The translations under genes were made by a program, and so were the position numbers. Shown here piece after piece: positions 55,560 to 64,000 of a stretch of 64,000 nt of DNA. The notes beneath the pieces are model-generated. The model was not told the DNA's origin. It saw only the letters and a list, made by a program, of their open reading frames with translations, and searched no databases. Origin of the DNA: Bordetella petrii. GTDB lineage: Bacteria; Pseudomonadota; Gammaproteobacteria; Burkholderiales; Burkholderiaceae_B. The stretch lies in contig NZ_JAFMZZ010000001.1 of the NCBI RefSeq assembly GCF_017356245.1, forward strand, positions 2,304,196 through 2,368,195, read 5' to 3'. The stretch's first letter is position 1. Every line of letters begins with the position of its first letter.

Positions 55560-56537
55560 ATGCAACGCCGCATTTTCTGCCTGGCCCTGGCAGGCGCCGC
55601 CATTCTGGCGTCCGCCCCCGCATCCGCCGCCGACACCTACCCCGACCGGCCCGTGACCCTGGTGGTGCCCTTCCCGCCCGGCGGCCCCACCGACGCCATG
55701 GCGCGGCGCCTGGCCGACGGCCTGAAAGACCAGCTGGGACAGACCGTGGTGGTGGAAAACCGCAGCGGCGCGGGCGGCAACATCGGCGCCGAATACGTCG
55801 CCAACGCCAAGCCCGACGGCTACACCATCCTGTTCGGCACCTCGGGGCCGCTGGCCATCAATGTCAGCCTGTACAAGAACCAGCAGTACGATCCGCAGAA
55901 GAGCTTCGCGCCCGTCATCCGCATCGGGCACCTGCCCAACATCCTGACCGTGCATCCGTCGGTGCCCGTGCACAACGTGCAGGAACTGATCGCCTACGCC
56001 AAGAAGAACCCCGACAAGCTCAGCTATGCCTCGTCGGGCAACGGCGCCTCGTCGCACCTGGCCGGCATCCTGTTCAACAAGATGGCGGGCACGCAGATTC
56101 TGCACGTGCCGTACAAAGGCACCGGTCCGGCGCTGAACGACTTGCTGGGCGGCCAGGTATCGATGTCGTTCACCGACATCCTGACGGCGCTGCCCCATGT
56201 GCAGGCCGGCACCCTGCGCGCCATCGGCCTGGCCAGCGCCGAACGTTCCGACGCGCTGCCCGACCTGCCCACCATCGCCGAGCAGGGCCTGCCCGGCTAC
56301 GACGTCAGCGTCTTCTTCGGCATCGTGGCGCCGCGCGGCACTCCCGCCGACGTGGTGGCCCGCCTGAACCAGGCCTTCATCGCCACCCTGGCCGAGCCTG
56401 GCGTGAAACAGGCGCTGCACAAACAGGGCATCGTCGAAGCCGACGATAAAACCCCGCAAGGCCTGGCGTCGTTCATCGACGCGCAGGTACCCAAGTGGCG
56501 CGACATCATCCGGGAAGCCCACGTGGCCATGGACTGA
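55560..56537 (+). CDS. Bug-family substrate-binding protein
   Basis: This 325-residue exported protein has a signal peptide ending in ASA, then DTYPDRPVTLVVPFPPGGPTDA, ENRSGAGGNIG and VPYKGTGPALNDLLGG, the Bug hallmarks. GGAGA precedes the ATG. It lies between the acyl-CoA dehydrogenase and the CoA-transferase in the same direction, suggesting that the imported acid feeds that pathway. TctAB subunits are absent. Confidence 0.93.
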   Translation: MQRRIFCLALAGAAILASAPASAADTYPDRPVTLVVPFPPGGPTDAMARRLADGLKDQLGQTVVVENRSGAGGNIGAEYVANAKPDGYTILFGTSGPLAINVSLYKNQQYDPQKSFAPVIRIGHLPNILTVHPSVPVHNVQELIAYAKKNPDKLSYASSGNGASSHLAGILFNKMAGTQILHVPYKGTGPALNDLLGGQVSMSFTDILTALPHVQAGTLRAIGLASAERSDALPDLPTIAEQGLPGYDVSVFFGIVAPRGTPADVVARLNQAFIATLAEPGVKQALHKQGIVEADDKTPQGLASFIDAQVPKWRDIIREAHVAMD

Positions 56538-56546
56538 GGACATCCA

Positions 56547-57692
56547 ATGCCTATCCCTACGCTGCAAGCCGGCGCCCTGGCGGGCTGCCGGGTCATCGAC
56601 CTGTCGCGCGTGCTGGGCGGCCCCTACTGCACGCAGCTGCTGGCCGACCACGGCGCCGACGTCATCAAGATCGAGCCGCCCGCCGGCGACGAAACACGCG
56701 GCTGGGGGCCGCCGTTCCTGGGCGACACGGCGTCGTACTTCATCGGCGTCAACCGCAACAAGCGCGGCATGTCGCTCGACCTGTCGCAGCCGGCCGGCCA
56801 GGAACTGCTGCGCCGGCTGTTGGCCGACGCCGACGTGCTGGTCGAGAACTTCAAGCCTGGCACGCTGGAAAAATGGGGCCTGGGGTACGACGCGCTGAGC
56901 GCGGCGTTTCCGCGCCTGATCCACTGCCGCGTCAGCGGCTTCGGCGCCGACGGGCCGCTGGGCGGCCTGCCCGGCTACGATGCCTGCGCGCAGGCCATGT
57001 GCGGCCTGATGAGCGTCAACGGCGACGCCGACGGCGAGGCCACGCGCGTGGGCCTGCCCGTGGTCGACATGGTCACCGGCCTGAACGCGGCGGTGGCGGT
57101 GCTGCTGGCGCTGAACGAGCGGGCGCGCAGCGGGCTGGGCCAGTTCCTGGACATCACCCTGTACGACTGCGCGGTGTCGCTGCTGCATCCGCATGCGGCC
57201 AATTATTTCTACAGCGGCAAGGTGCCGGGCCGCACCGGCAACGCCCATCCCAACATCGCCCCCTACGAAACCCTGCCCACGCGCAGCGGGCCAATCTTCC
57301 TGGCGGTGGGCAACAACCGGCAGTTCGCGGCGCTGGCGCGGGCGCTCGAAGCCCCGCAGCTGGCGGACGACGCGCGCTTTGCCAGCAACGCCAGCCGCCT
57401 GCAGCATCGCGAGGCCCTGCGCGGCGAACTGGCCGCGCTGCTGGCGCGGCACGACGCCGCGGCGCTGGCCGAACAGCTGCTGCGCCAAGGCGTGCCGGCC
57501 GCGGCCGTGCAGAACGTCGAAGATGTGCTGCGCCATCCGCACACGCATCACCGCGGCATGGTGCTGGAACAGGGCGACTACCGCGGCGTGGGCTCACCCA
57601 TCAAGCTGTCGCGCACGCCCGCCACCCTGCGCCGCCCGCCCCCCGCCCTGGGCGAGCACGACGCCGAAATCCGCGCCGAAGCAGGTGACTGA
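56547..57692 (+). CDS. CaiB/BaiF-type class III CoA-transferase
   Basis: The 381-residue enzyme has the family III features: RVIDLSRVLGGPYCTQLLADHGADVIKIE, GWGPPFLG, and the catalytic aspartate in GLPVVDMVTGLNAA near residue 170. It moves CoA between organic acids through a mixed anhydride. It starts nine bases after the Bug gene. Together with the AidB-type dehydrogenase it forms a likely module in which an imported acid receives CoA and is then dehydrogenated. Confidence 0.92.
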   Translation: MPIPTLQAGALAGCRVIDLSRVLGGPYCTQLLADHGADVIKIEPPAGDETRGWGPPFLGDTASYFIGVNRNKRGMSLDLSQPAGQELLRRLLADADVLVENFKPGTLEKWGLGYDALSAAFPRLIHCRVSGFGADGPLGGLPGYDACAQAMCGLMSVNGDADGEATRVGLPVVDMVTGLNAAVAVLLALNERARSGLGQFLDITLYDCAVSLLHPHAANYFYSGKVPGRTGNAHPNIAPYETLPTRSGPIFLAVGNNRQFAALARALEAPQLADDARFASNASRLQHREALRGELAALLARHDAAALAEQLLRQGVPAAAVQNVEDVLRHPHTHHRGMVLEQGDYRGVGSPIKLSRTPATLRRPPPALGEHDAEIRAEAGD

Positions 57693-57765
57693 CCGGCCCC
57701 AGCCAGAGGTCAGGTGACGCAGGTGGCTGAAGCCGTAGAATCGAGATAGTCGCTGTACCGCTGAA

Positions 57766-57848
57766 TCGGGGACGCGGCGGATCCGGCTCCGCCGGTCCGC
57801 CTGCGTCGCCCCCTTGAGGGGGAAGCGCGCAGCGCTTCGGGGGTGGGA
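57766..57848. repeat. GC-rich intergenic stem-loop element before ggt
   Basis: The element carries the inverted arms CGGCGGATCCGG/CCGGTCCGCC and CCCCCTTGAGGGGG, followed by AAGCGC-GCA-GCGCTT and a G-rich end. Sequences of this form are common between convergent genes in Bordetella-like genomes (from memory). It lies between the convergent CoA-transferase and ggt genes and may act as a shared terminator. Confidence 0.6.
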
Positions 57849-57850
57849 CC

Positions 57851-59605
57851 TTATTCTCCCAGCACCAGCCCTTCGCGGCGCGGGTCGGCGCCGCCCACCA
57901 GGCGGCCGCCGTCGATGACAATGCCCTGGATGCCGCTCGGGAAGTCCACGGCCTTCACCTCGTGCCCCATGCCGCGCAGGGCGGGCATCATGTTTTCCAG
58001 CGCCGTGCCCCGCTCTACCTCGGTGGCCTGGTTGCGGCTGCCCATATTGGGCAGCGAGATCGCCTGCTGGATATCCAGCTGCCAGTCCAGCACCCCCACC
58101 AGCGTCTTGGCCACGTAATTGATGATGGCGCTGCCGCCGGGCGAGCCCACTGCCATGTAGGGCTTGCCGTCGCGGAACACGATCATGGGCGCCATCGAAC
58201 TGCGGGGCCGCTTGCCCGGCTGCACGCGGTTGGCCACCAGCCGGCCTTCGGGGTCTTTGAACGACAGCGAGAAATCCGTCAGCTCGTTGTTCAGCAGGAA
58301 CCCGCGCACGAATATCTTGCTGCCGAAAGCCGATTCGATGGAATTGGTCATCGACAATACGTTGCCCTGCGCATCGACCACCGCCAGGTGCGAGGTCGAC
58401 GGCACTTCCAGCGCGTCGTCGCGCGCGCGGCGGGCCAGCAGCCCGGCCGGATCGCCCGGCAGGGCCGTGCCCATGGCGCGGTCGGGGCGGATCAGCGCGG
58501 CCCGGCGGGCCAGGTACTGCGGGTCGAGCATCGCGCGCACCGGCACCTTGGCGAAGGCCGGGTCCGCCACGTAAAAGCCGCGATCGGCAAATGCCAGGCG
58601 GCCGGCCTCGGCGAAATAATGCACCGCCTCGACGCTGTCAGACCCCAGCCGGGCCATGGGGAAATGCTGCAGGATGCCCAGCATCTGCAGCACGGCCAGC
58701 GGGCCGCTGCTGGGCGGCGGCGGCCCGCACAGGCGATAGGCACGGTACTCGCCGCAAACCGCCTCGCGCACGCGCGGGCGGTAGGCCGCCAGGTCGGCCA
58801 CGCTCAGGTCGCCCGGCGTGGCATGCGCGCGCACGGCCGCCACGATGTCGTGCGCGATCTCGCCGTGGTAGAACGCATCGGCGCCTTTGTCGGCCACCCG
58901 GCGCAGCACCTCGGCGTATTGCGGGTTCTTCAGCACATGGCCCACCGGCCAGGGCTGGCCGTCGGGGCCATAGAAATAGCGCGCGGCCGCCGGCTGGGCG
59001 GCCAGCTCGGCGCGCGCATCGGCCAGCAGGGCATGCAGCCGCGGCGACACTTCGAAACCCTGTGTGGCCAGCGCGATGGCCGGCTCGAACAGGCTGCGCC
59101 AGGGCAGCCTGCCCTGCTGCCGGTGGGCCAGCTCAAGGCCGCGCAGCAAGCCGGGCGTGCCGACCGACATCCCGTTGTTGACCGCCTGCCTGAACGGCAG
59201 CGGCTTGCCGTCGCGCATGAAGCGGTCGGGCCGGGCCGCCGCCGGGGCGGTCTCGCGCGCGTCGTAGACACGCAGTTCATGGCTTTGCGCGGCGTAGTGC
59301 ACCATGAACCCGCCGCCGCCGATGCCCGACGATTGCGGCTCGGTCAGGCCCAGCACCAACTGCGCGGCAATGGCGGCGTCCACCGCGCTGCCGCCCGCCT
59401 GCAGGATGCGATAGCCGGCCTGCGTGGCCAGCGGATTGGCCGTCGCCACCATGAAGCGCTGCGCCGTCACGGCCTGCCTGGCCGTATAGCCCGAGGCGGC
59501 TTCCGGATTGATGCTTTCGTGCGCCGCCGGGGCGGCCGGCTGCGCGGCGGCGGCGCCGCACAGCAGCGCGGCGCACCAGGCGCCCGCCCATCGATGAACA
59601 CGCAT
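57851..59605 (-). CDS. ggt: Gamma-glutamyltransferase
   Basis: GGT hydrolyses or transfers the gamma-glutamyl group of glutathione in the periplasm. The 584-residue precursor has a signal peptide, the large-subunit start region ANPLATQAGYRILQAGGSAVDAA, and T404 (PSTSHLAVVD) as the autoprocessing site and nucleophile. The small subunit carries PGKRPRSSMAPM and GSPGGSAIINYV. A GGGAGA lies five bases before the ATG at 59605. It is divergent from a LysR gene. Confidence 0.95.
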   Translation of the reverse strand: MRVHRWAGAWCAALLCGAAAAQPAAPAAHESINPEAASGYTARQAVTAQRFMVATANPLATQAGYRILQAGGSAVDAAIAAQLVLGLTEPQSSGIGGGGFMVHYAAQSHELRVYDARETAPAAARPDRFMRDGKPLPFRQAVNNGMSVGTPGLLRGLELAHRQQGRLPWRSLFEPAIALATQGFEVSPRLHALLADARAELAAQPAAARYFYGPDGQPWPVGHVLKNPQYAEVLRRVADKGADAFYHGEIAHDIVAAVRAHATPGDLSVADLAAYRPRVREAVCGEYRAYRLCGPPPPSSGPLAVLQMLGILQHFPMARLGSDSVEAVHYFAEAGRLAFADRGFYVADPAFAKVPVRAMLDPQYLARRAALIRPDRAMGTALPGDPAGLLARRARDDALEVPSTSHLAVVDAQGNVLSMTNSIESAFGSKIFVRGFLLNNELTDFSLSFKDPEGRLVANRVQPGKRPRSSMAPMIVFRDGKPYMAVGSPGGSAIINYVAKTLVGVLDWQLDIQQAISLPNMGSRNQATEVERGTALENMMPALRGMGHEVKAVDFPSGIQGIVIDGGRLVGGADPRREGLVLGE

Positions 59606-59714
59606 CGGAGTCTCCCGCAAAGTTGCACGGCGCCAGACGCGGCGCCGACGCGGGCATTATCGCAATAGAATGCCTAGGGCAAACAAGCCCCCTCTTTTAC
59701 CGCCACATTCCGAC

Positions 59715-60611
59715 ATGCGCCTGCGCCACATAGAAATTTTCGAGGCCATCCGCCGCACCGGCTCGCTGACCGAAGCGGCGGCCGCGCTGCATATTTCCCA
59801 GCCCGCGGCCAGCAAGCTGCTGGCGCATGCCGAGGCGCAGCTGGGCTTCAAGCTGTTCGAGCGCGTCAAGGGCCGCCTGGTGGCCACCCGCGAAGCCGAA
59901 ATCCTGACCCCCGAAGTCTCGCGCCTGAACCAGGACCTGAACAGCGTGCGCAGGCTGGCCGCCAGCCTGCGCGAACGCCCGCACGGCCACTTGCGGCTGG
60001 GCTGCGCGCCGGCGCTGGGGCTGGGCCTGCTGCCCCAGGTGGTGCGGGCCAGCCGCGACGCGCGGCCCGGCATCACGTTCGACATCCACACCTATCACAG
60101 CGCCGAACTGGTGCAGGGCCTGCTGGCGCGCGAGCTGGACCTGGCCGTCACGTTCGACATGCACGATTATCCCGGCCTGACCCGAGCGACACTGGGCCAT
60201 ACCGAACTGGTGCACCTGGGACGCAAGCCCGGCGGCGGCGCCACCCGGCTGGCCGACCTGGTCGACGACACACTGATCGTGCTGGACTCGCGCGATGCGT
60301 CGGGCTCGCTGCTGCAAATGGCGCTGGACGCGCAGGGCCTGGATCCCGACGTGGCCATCCAGGTGCAAACCCATTACGTGGCCTGCGCCCTGGCCGACGC
60401 GGGATGCGGCGAGGCCATTGTCGACGCCATCACCGTGCGGGCCATGCTGCGGCCGGGCATGGTGGTGCGCCGCCTCGACCCGCCGCTGAAAGTGCCGCTC
60501 AGCATCCTGACGCGCACGCAAGACCCGCTGTCGGCGCTGCATCGCGAATTCATCGAGCGGCTGCGCCACGCCTGCGCCGAGCTGGCCCGCCAGCTGCCCG
60601 GCGAGTCTTGA
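59715..60611 (+). CDS. LysR-family regulator
   Basis: The 298-residue LysR protein has the helix-turn-helix RRTGSLTEAAAALHISQPAASKLL and an effector domain with ELDLAVTFDMHDYPGLTR. It is divergent from ggt with about 110 bases between starts and convergent with the downstream Bug gene. It may regulate ggt. Effector unknown. Confidence 0.92.
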   Translation: MRLRHIEIFEAIRRTGSLTEAAAALHISQPAASKLLAHAEAQLGFKLFERVKGRLVATREAEILTPEVSRLNQDLNSVRRLAASLRERPHGHLRLGCAPALGLGLLPQVVRASRDARPGITFDIHTYHSAELVQGLLARELDLAVTFDMHDYPGLTRATLGHTELVHLGRKPGGGATRLADLVDDTLIVLDSRDASGSLLQMALDAQGLDPDVAIQVQTHYVACALADAGCGEAIVDAITVRAMLRPGMVVRRLDPPLKVPLSILTRTQDPLSALHREFIERLRHACAELARQLPGES

Positions 60612-60638
60612 AAAAAACGGGCGCCCGCGGGCGCCCGT
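60611..60638 (-). terminator. Rho-independent terminator after Bug gene (minus strand)
   Basis: A ten-base-pair perfect stem (ACGGGCGCCC / GGGCGCCCGT) with a tiny loop is followed, read on the minus strand, by seven T residues. It ends the Bug transcript 50 bases after its stop and also overlaps the end of the LysR gene. Confidence 0.88.
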
Positions 60639-60688
60639 GTGCTGTGCGGCGGCGGCAGGCCTTGCCGGCCCGCCGCCGCGCGCGCGGC

Positions 60689-61675
60689 TTAGTTCAGCGA
60701 GATGTTGCTCTTCTTGACGATGTCCTTCGCCCAGTTGTATTGCTCCTGGATTTCCTTGGCGAATTCTTCCGGCGTGTTGCCCGACGGCGCCGAACCCTGC
60801 TTGTCGAGGGCTTCGATGACCTTCGGGTCTTTCAGGGCCACCACCGCCGCGTCGCGCAGCTTGTTGACGATGTCCATCGGCGTGCCCTTGGGCGCCAGCA
60901 GGCCGTACCACACCGGCTGGTTCAGCTGCGGGTAGCCGACTTCCTTGAAGGTGGGCACGTCTTTGATGGCGTCGATGCGCTCGGGCCAGGCAATGGCCAT
61001 GGCGCGCAGCTTGCCGGCCTGGATTTGCGGCATGGACGACGGCAGGTTGTCGAACAGGATTTCGATCTGGCCGCCGACGGCGTCGGCCACGGCCGGGCCC
61101 GAACCCTTGTAGGGCACGTGCACGATGTCGGTGCCGGTGGCGATCTTGAACGACTCGCCCATCAGGTGCAGCACGCCGCAGGTGCCCGAGCTGCCGTACG
61201 AATACTTGCCGGGGTTCTTCTTCAGTTCTTCGAGGAAGCCCTTGAAGTCTTTGGCGGGGAACTTGGGGTTCACCGACACCACGTTGGCGGTGTTGGCGAA
61301 GTTGGTGACCGGCTGGAAGTCCTTGATGGGATCGTAGGGCAGGTCGTTGGGGCGGCATGCCGAGTTGACGGCCATGGTGGAGACCGTGGCGATCGACAGG
61401 GTGTAGCCGTCGGCGTCGGCGCGGGCCGCTTCGGCCGCGCCGATGGCGCCGCCGGCGCCGCCCTTGTTCTCGACGACCATCGGCTGGCCGAGTTCCTGGC
61501 TCATGCGCTGGGTAACCAGGCGCGCGATGATGTCGGTGGAACCGCCCGGCGCGAACGGCACGATCACGCGGATCGGCTTGCTGGGATAAGCGTCCGCGGC
61601 CACGGCGGCGGACGTGGCCGCCAGGCCGGTGGCCAGCGCGATAGCCGATGCCAGGGTACGTGCTTTGATCATCAT
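60689..61675 (-). CDS. Bug-family substrate-binding protein
   Basis: This 328-residue protein has a signal peptide ending in AVAA, then AYPSKPIRVIVPFAPGGSTDI, ENKGGAGGAIG and VPYKGSGPAVADAVGG. GGAGGAAAT precedes two tandem ATGs at 61675 and 61672. Codon use is richer in AAG/GAA-type highly expressed codons than in the other Bug genes here, and it has its own terminator, suggesting strong expression. It is divergent from the AEC transporter. Confidence 0.93.
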   Translation of the reverse strand: MMIKARTLASAIALATGLAATSAAVAADAYPSKPIRVIVPFAPGGSTDIIARLVTQRMSQELGQPMVVENKGGAGGAIGAAEAARADADGYTLSIATVSTMAVNSACRPNDLPYDPIKDFQPVTNFANTANVVSVNPKFPAKDFKGFLEELKKNPGKYSYGSSGTCGVLHLMGESFKIATGTDIVHVPYKGSGPAVADAVGGQIEILFDNLPSSMPQIQAGKLRAMAIAWPERIDAIKDVPTFKEVGYPQLNQPVWYGLLAPKGTPMDIVNKLRDAAVVALKDPKVIEALDKQGSAPSGNTPEEFAKEIQEQYNWAKDIVKKSNISLN

Positions 61676-61898
61676 TGTTGTATTTCCTCCAGGTGCAGGC
61701 CCCCTGTATGGGGGCCGATTGTGCAGGCTACAGCGAACCGCCGATAAGCAGTCCGCTGCGAAGACGGGCGAGCGAAGTATATGAAATCCAGCGTGCATGG
61801 GGCACACGCGCTCTGCCGAATTCGGGGAGAATAGCAGCAAAACGGCCTGTTCGCGCGGCCGAAACACGCGGTATTTTCCCCAACTTTTCAGAATTTTG

Positions 61899-62804
61899 AT
61901 GTCGGTCGCCCTACTTGTTCTGCCGGATTTCCTGCTGGTCGCCCTGGGGTGGCTGATGCGCCACAAACTGGGTTTCAACCGCGAATTTTTCGCCGGAACA
62001 GAGCGCATGGTGTATTTCGTGCTGTTCCCGGCCATGCTGTTCCAGGCGATCCTGCGCACCCCCATCAGCGCCGGCAGCGCCCTGGCGCTGCTGCAGGCCA
62101 CGGCCGCCGTGGTGGTGGCCGGGGTGGCGCTGGCCTGGCTGGGCGGCCGCGCCCTGCGCGCGCAACCGCTGGCGCTGGCCTCGGCGGCGCAGTGCGGCTA
62201 CCGCTTCAATACCTACATCGGGCTGGCACTGTCGGCCAGCCTGGGCGGCGCGCACGGCCAGACCACCATGGCGCTGATCGTCGGCTTCGCCGTGCCCATC
62301 GCCAACGTCGCGGCGGTGTACGGCCTGGCGCGCCACGGCGGCAGCAGCCTGCTGCGCGAGCTGCTGCGCAATCCCCTGCTCATGGCCACCCTGCTCGGCC
62401 TGGCCGGCAACCTGGCGGGCCTGCAGCTGCCCGGCCCCATCGACGCCGTGCTGGCGCGCCTGGGTGCGGCCTCGCTGGCGCTGGGCATCCTGTGCGTGGG
62501 CGCCAGCCTGTCCTGGCAGGGCGGCCAGGGCCAGGGCCGGCTGATCGCCTGGATCCTGACGGTAAAACTGCTGCTGCTGCCCCTGGCCGCCCTGGCCGCG
62601 GCCAGCCTGTTCGGCCTGCCCCCCGCCGAATCGCGCATGCTGCTGCTGTTCGCCGCCCTGCCCACCGCGTCAGCCGCCTACGTGCTGGCCATGCGGATGG
62701 GCGGCGACGGGCGCATGGTGGCGCTGCTGATCTCGCTGGGCACGCTGCTGTCGGTAGCAACGATCCCCGCCTGGGTAGCCGTGACCGGCGGAGCCGGTAG
62801 CTGA
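61899..62804 (+). CDS. AEC-family transporter (auxin efflux carrier type)
   Basis: The 301-residue protein has about ten hydrophobic helices and the AEC pattern: LPDFLLVALGWLMRHKL at the N terminus and ASAAQCGYRFNTYIGLALSAS in the middle. It ends in GLPPAESRMLLLFAALPTASAAYVLAMRMGGD. Bacterial members carry malate, malonate or similar anions. The adjacent divergent Bug gene also suggests organic acids, by inference. The ATG at 61899 lacks a good ribosome site. Confidence 0.88.
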   Translation: MSVALLVLPDFLLVALGWLMRHKLGFNREFFAGTERMVYFVLFPAMLFQAILRTPISAGSALALLQATAAVVVAGVALAWLGGRALRAQPLALASAAQCGYRFNTYIGLALSASLGGAHGQTTMALIVGFAVPIANVAAVYGLARHGGSSLLRELLRNPLLMATLLGLAGNLAGLQLPGPIDAVLARLGAASLALGILCVGASLSWQGGQGQGRLIAWILTVKLLLLPLAALAAASLFGLPPAESRMLLLFAALPTASAAYVLAMRMGGDGRMVALLISLGTLLSVATIPAWVAVTGGAGS

Positions 62805-62847
62805 GAAGGATTCCTGGCTATTGATTGCCAGGCACCGTGCTCTTGAG

Positions 62848-62898
62848 ACAGCCTTTGCACACTTCGGTGTCTGACACCCTGCGGGAGTCAGACACCTG
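62848..62898. repeat. Dispersed stem-loop repeat, single unit
   Basis: GGTGTCTGAC at 62866-62875 pairs with GTCAGACACC at 62887-62896. The upstream ACAGCC-N2-TGCACAC flank matches the second unit at 35.4 kb, and 62866-62898 is the exact reverse complement of 35392-35424. Confidence 0.85.
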
Positions 62899-62936
62899 TT
62901 TCATACTCAGCAACCATGGCAAGCCACCACCCGAAT

Positions 62937-62971
62937 GTCCCTGAACGCCGCGCAGGGCGGCGTTCAGGGAC
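62937..62971. repeat. 15-base-pair perfect hairpin
   Basis: The arm GTCCCTGAACGCCGC at 62937-62951 pairs perfectly with 62957-62971 around a five-base loop. No T tract follows on the plus strand, so it is not a standard terminator. Confidence 0.8.
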
Positions 62972-63065
62972 GGCCCCGCAAGATTTTCTTCTTCCAGACC
63001 AACGCCCCCACGAAGCAGAAGAACCCCGCCCGCCCCAGCCATGCAGCGGGACGGCACCATTGCGA

Positions 63066-63176
63066 GCCGGCGCGTGGTGTGCGGGGTGGCCGAGGCGCCT
63101 CGGGGCCGGGCCCGGGCGCGCGGGGCGCCCGGACGGCACCGTGAAGCCGAGGCCACCCCGCACACCACGCGCCGGC
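63066..63176. repeat. 26-base perfect inverted repeat with 59-base GC-rich loop
   Basis: Arms at 63066-63091 and 63151-63176 are perfect complements (GCCGGCGCGTGGTGTGCGGG and six more bases). The 59-base loop is itself full of short palindromes such as GAGGCGCCTC and GGGCCGGGCCC. It could fold as a long cruciform or RNA hairpin. Confidence 0.85.
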
Positions 63177-63224
63177 GGCACAAGAACCACCCCCGCCGCC
63201 AAGCAAGAAAGAAAGGCGAACCAG

Positions 63225-64000
63225 CTACCTCCCCGCGTTAGTCATCTCCGCAGGCACCACCCATTGGGCGAACTGGTCTTCCGTCACATACCCCAGGGCC
63301 AGGGCCGCGTCTTTCAGCGACAGGTTTTCTTTGTGGGCTTTCTTGGCGATCTGGGCGGCCTTGTCGTAGCCGATGTGGGGGTTCAGCGCGGTTACCAGCA
63401 TCAGCGAGCGGTCGACCAGTTCGGCGATGCGTTCGCGGTTGGGCTCGATGCCGGCCGCGCAGTGCTGGTCGAAGCTGGCCATGCCGTCGGCCAGCAGGCG
63501 CACCGACTGCAGGAAATTGTGGATCACCAGCGGCTTGAACACGTTCAGTTCAAAATTGCCGCTGGCGCCGCCGATGTTGATGGCCACGTCGTTGCCCATG
63601 ACCTGGGCCGCCAGCATGGTGACGGCCTCGCACTGCGTGGGGTTGACCTTGCCCGGCATGATCGAGCTGCCCGGCTCGTTCTCGGGAATGCGGATCTCGC
63701 CCAGGCCCGAACGCGGCCCGCTGGCCAGCCAGCGCACGTCGTTGGCGATCTTCATCAGCCCGGCCGCCAGCGCCTTCAGGGCGCCGTGCGCGAACAGCAG
63801 GGCTTCGTGCGACGCCAGGGCCTGGAATTTGTTGGGGGCCGACGCAAAGGCCGAGCCCGTGTCGTGCGCCAGCTCGGCGCAGACCTTGGCGCTGAAGGCG
63901 GGATGGGCGTTCAGCCCGGTGCCCACCGCGGTGCCGCCGATGGCCAGCTGGTGCAGGCCCGGCAGCGTGGCGCGGATCTGCTGCTCGGCCAGGTCCAGCT
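63225..64000 (-). CDS. fumC: Class II fumarate hydratase (fragment, N terminus beyond window)
   Basis: The visible C-terminal part, about 258 residues, matches the fumarase C/aspartase superfamily. The signature loop [13 protein letters not shown], with its catalytic serine, is complete, and the C-terminal domain has [21 protein letters not shown]. The latter favours FumC over aspartase. The gene is cut by the right edge. It ends beside the repeat-rich gap. Confidence 0.92.
   Translation of the reverse strand, partial: LDLAEQQIRATLPGLHQLAIGGTAVGTGLNAHPAFSAKVCAELAHDTGSAFASAPNKFQALASHEALLFAHGALKALAAGLMKIANDVRWLASGPRSGLGEIRIPENEPGSSIMPGKVNPTQCEAVTMLAAQVMGNDVAINIGGASGNFELNVFKPLVIHNFLQSVRLLADGMASFDQHCAAGIEPNRERIAELVDRSLMLVTALNPHIGYDKAAQIAKKAHKENLSLKDAALALGYVTEDQFAQWVVPAEMTNAGR

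Larger units (their letters stand above)
62805..63224. other. Gene-free, repeat-rich intergenic stretch
   Basis: This 420-base gap between the AEC gene and fumC contains three structures and no convincing gene: the stem-loop repeat shared with 35.4 kb, a 15-base-pair hairpin at 62937-62971, and a 26-base perfect inverted repeat at 63066-63176. Open frames on both strands here arise from the symmetry of the repeats. Confidence 0.7.

Noticed and set aside
62818..63183. 121-residue minus-strand open frame in the repeat-rich gap
   Set aside because: It runs through the inverted repeats, so both strands give similar peptides; no ribosome site or conserved motif.

Overview
The window is a gene-dense, very GC-rich (estimated by eye at two thirds G+C) stretch of a betaproteobacterial chromosome. 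It is most likely a member of the Alcaligenaceae (Bordetella/Achromobacter type). The evidence is the glnS-minCDE order, four Bug-type tricarboxylate-binding proteins, a double-length UvrA, and short dispersed stem-loop repeats of the kind I associate with those genomes. I see no rRNA, tRNA, CRISPR array, transposase or phage gene. I annotated 57 protein genes; only fumC, at the right edge, is cut by the window. Start codons were chosen by hand from Shine-Dalgarno spacing and family alignment, and several remain uncertain.

Layout. 0-5 kb: an SDR-like NAD(P)-binding protein, a PLP-dependent threonine/serine dehydratase, ruvB and recQ. 5-9 kb: a lipidated usher-like outer-membrane protein divergent from an OmpR/EnvZ-type two-component pair. 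9-11.4 kb: a cytochrome bd-like pair (cydAB) whose subunit I has lost every canonical heme ligand. 11.4-15.3 kb: glnS and minCDE, closed by a strong terminator. 15.3-20.5 kb: a glycine-zipper lipoprotein, an isochorismatase-like hydrolase, ettA, an EamA transporter, an acidic-tailed hypothetical protein and a glycosyltransferase. 20.7-25 kb: two LysR regulators, a PrpF/GalD-type isomerase, a Bug protein and a 42-residue very basic protein.

25-27.6 kb: an IclR-eda-sugar kinase operon for 2-keto-3-deoxy sugar acids, with palindromic candidate operators. 27.7-33.5 kb: a 1925-residue UvrA with four ABC domains and a textbook LexA (SOS) box upstream. 33.5-35.4 kb: pabB-pabC for p-aminobenzoate. 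35.5-39.7 kb: a divergent catabolic cluster (SDR and Bug facing an acyl-CoA ligase and a GntR regulator) around a palindromic operator. 39.7-46.6 kb: tcdA, an MFS carrier, chaC-like, pdxH, a flavin reductase, an LhgO-like oxidase, purU and a LysE exporter. 46.6-52.7 kb: two adjacent methyltransferases, an MFS carrier, a VOC protein, a hexapeptide acetyltransferase, a DUF2242-like lipoprotein and a PhzF-like isomerase. 52.7-57.7 kb: a LysR divergent from an AidB-type acyl-CoA dehydrogenase, a Bug protein and a class III CoA-transferase. 57.8-62.8 kb: ggt, LysR, Bug and an AEC transporter. 62.8-64 kb: a repeat-rich, gene-free stretch and fumC.

Most of the window is core metabolism and genome maintenance interleaved with small regulator-controlled modules for organic-acid uptake and CoA-dependent catabolism. 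The least ordinary items are the heme-ligand-less CydA, the SOS-box-controlled double UvrA, the orphan usher-like lipoprotein, and the inverted-repeat DNA near 63 kb.
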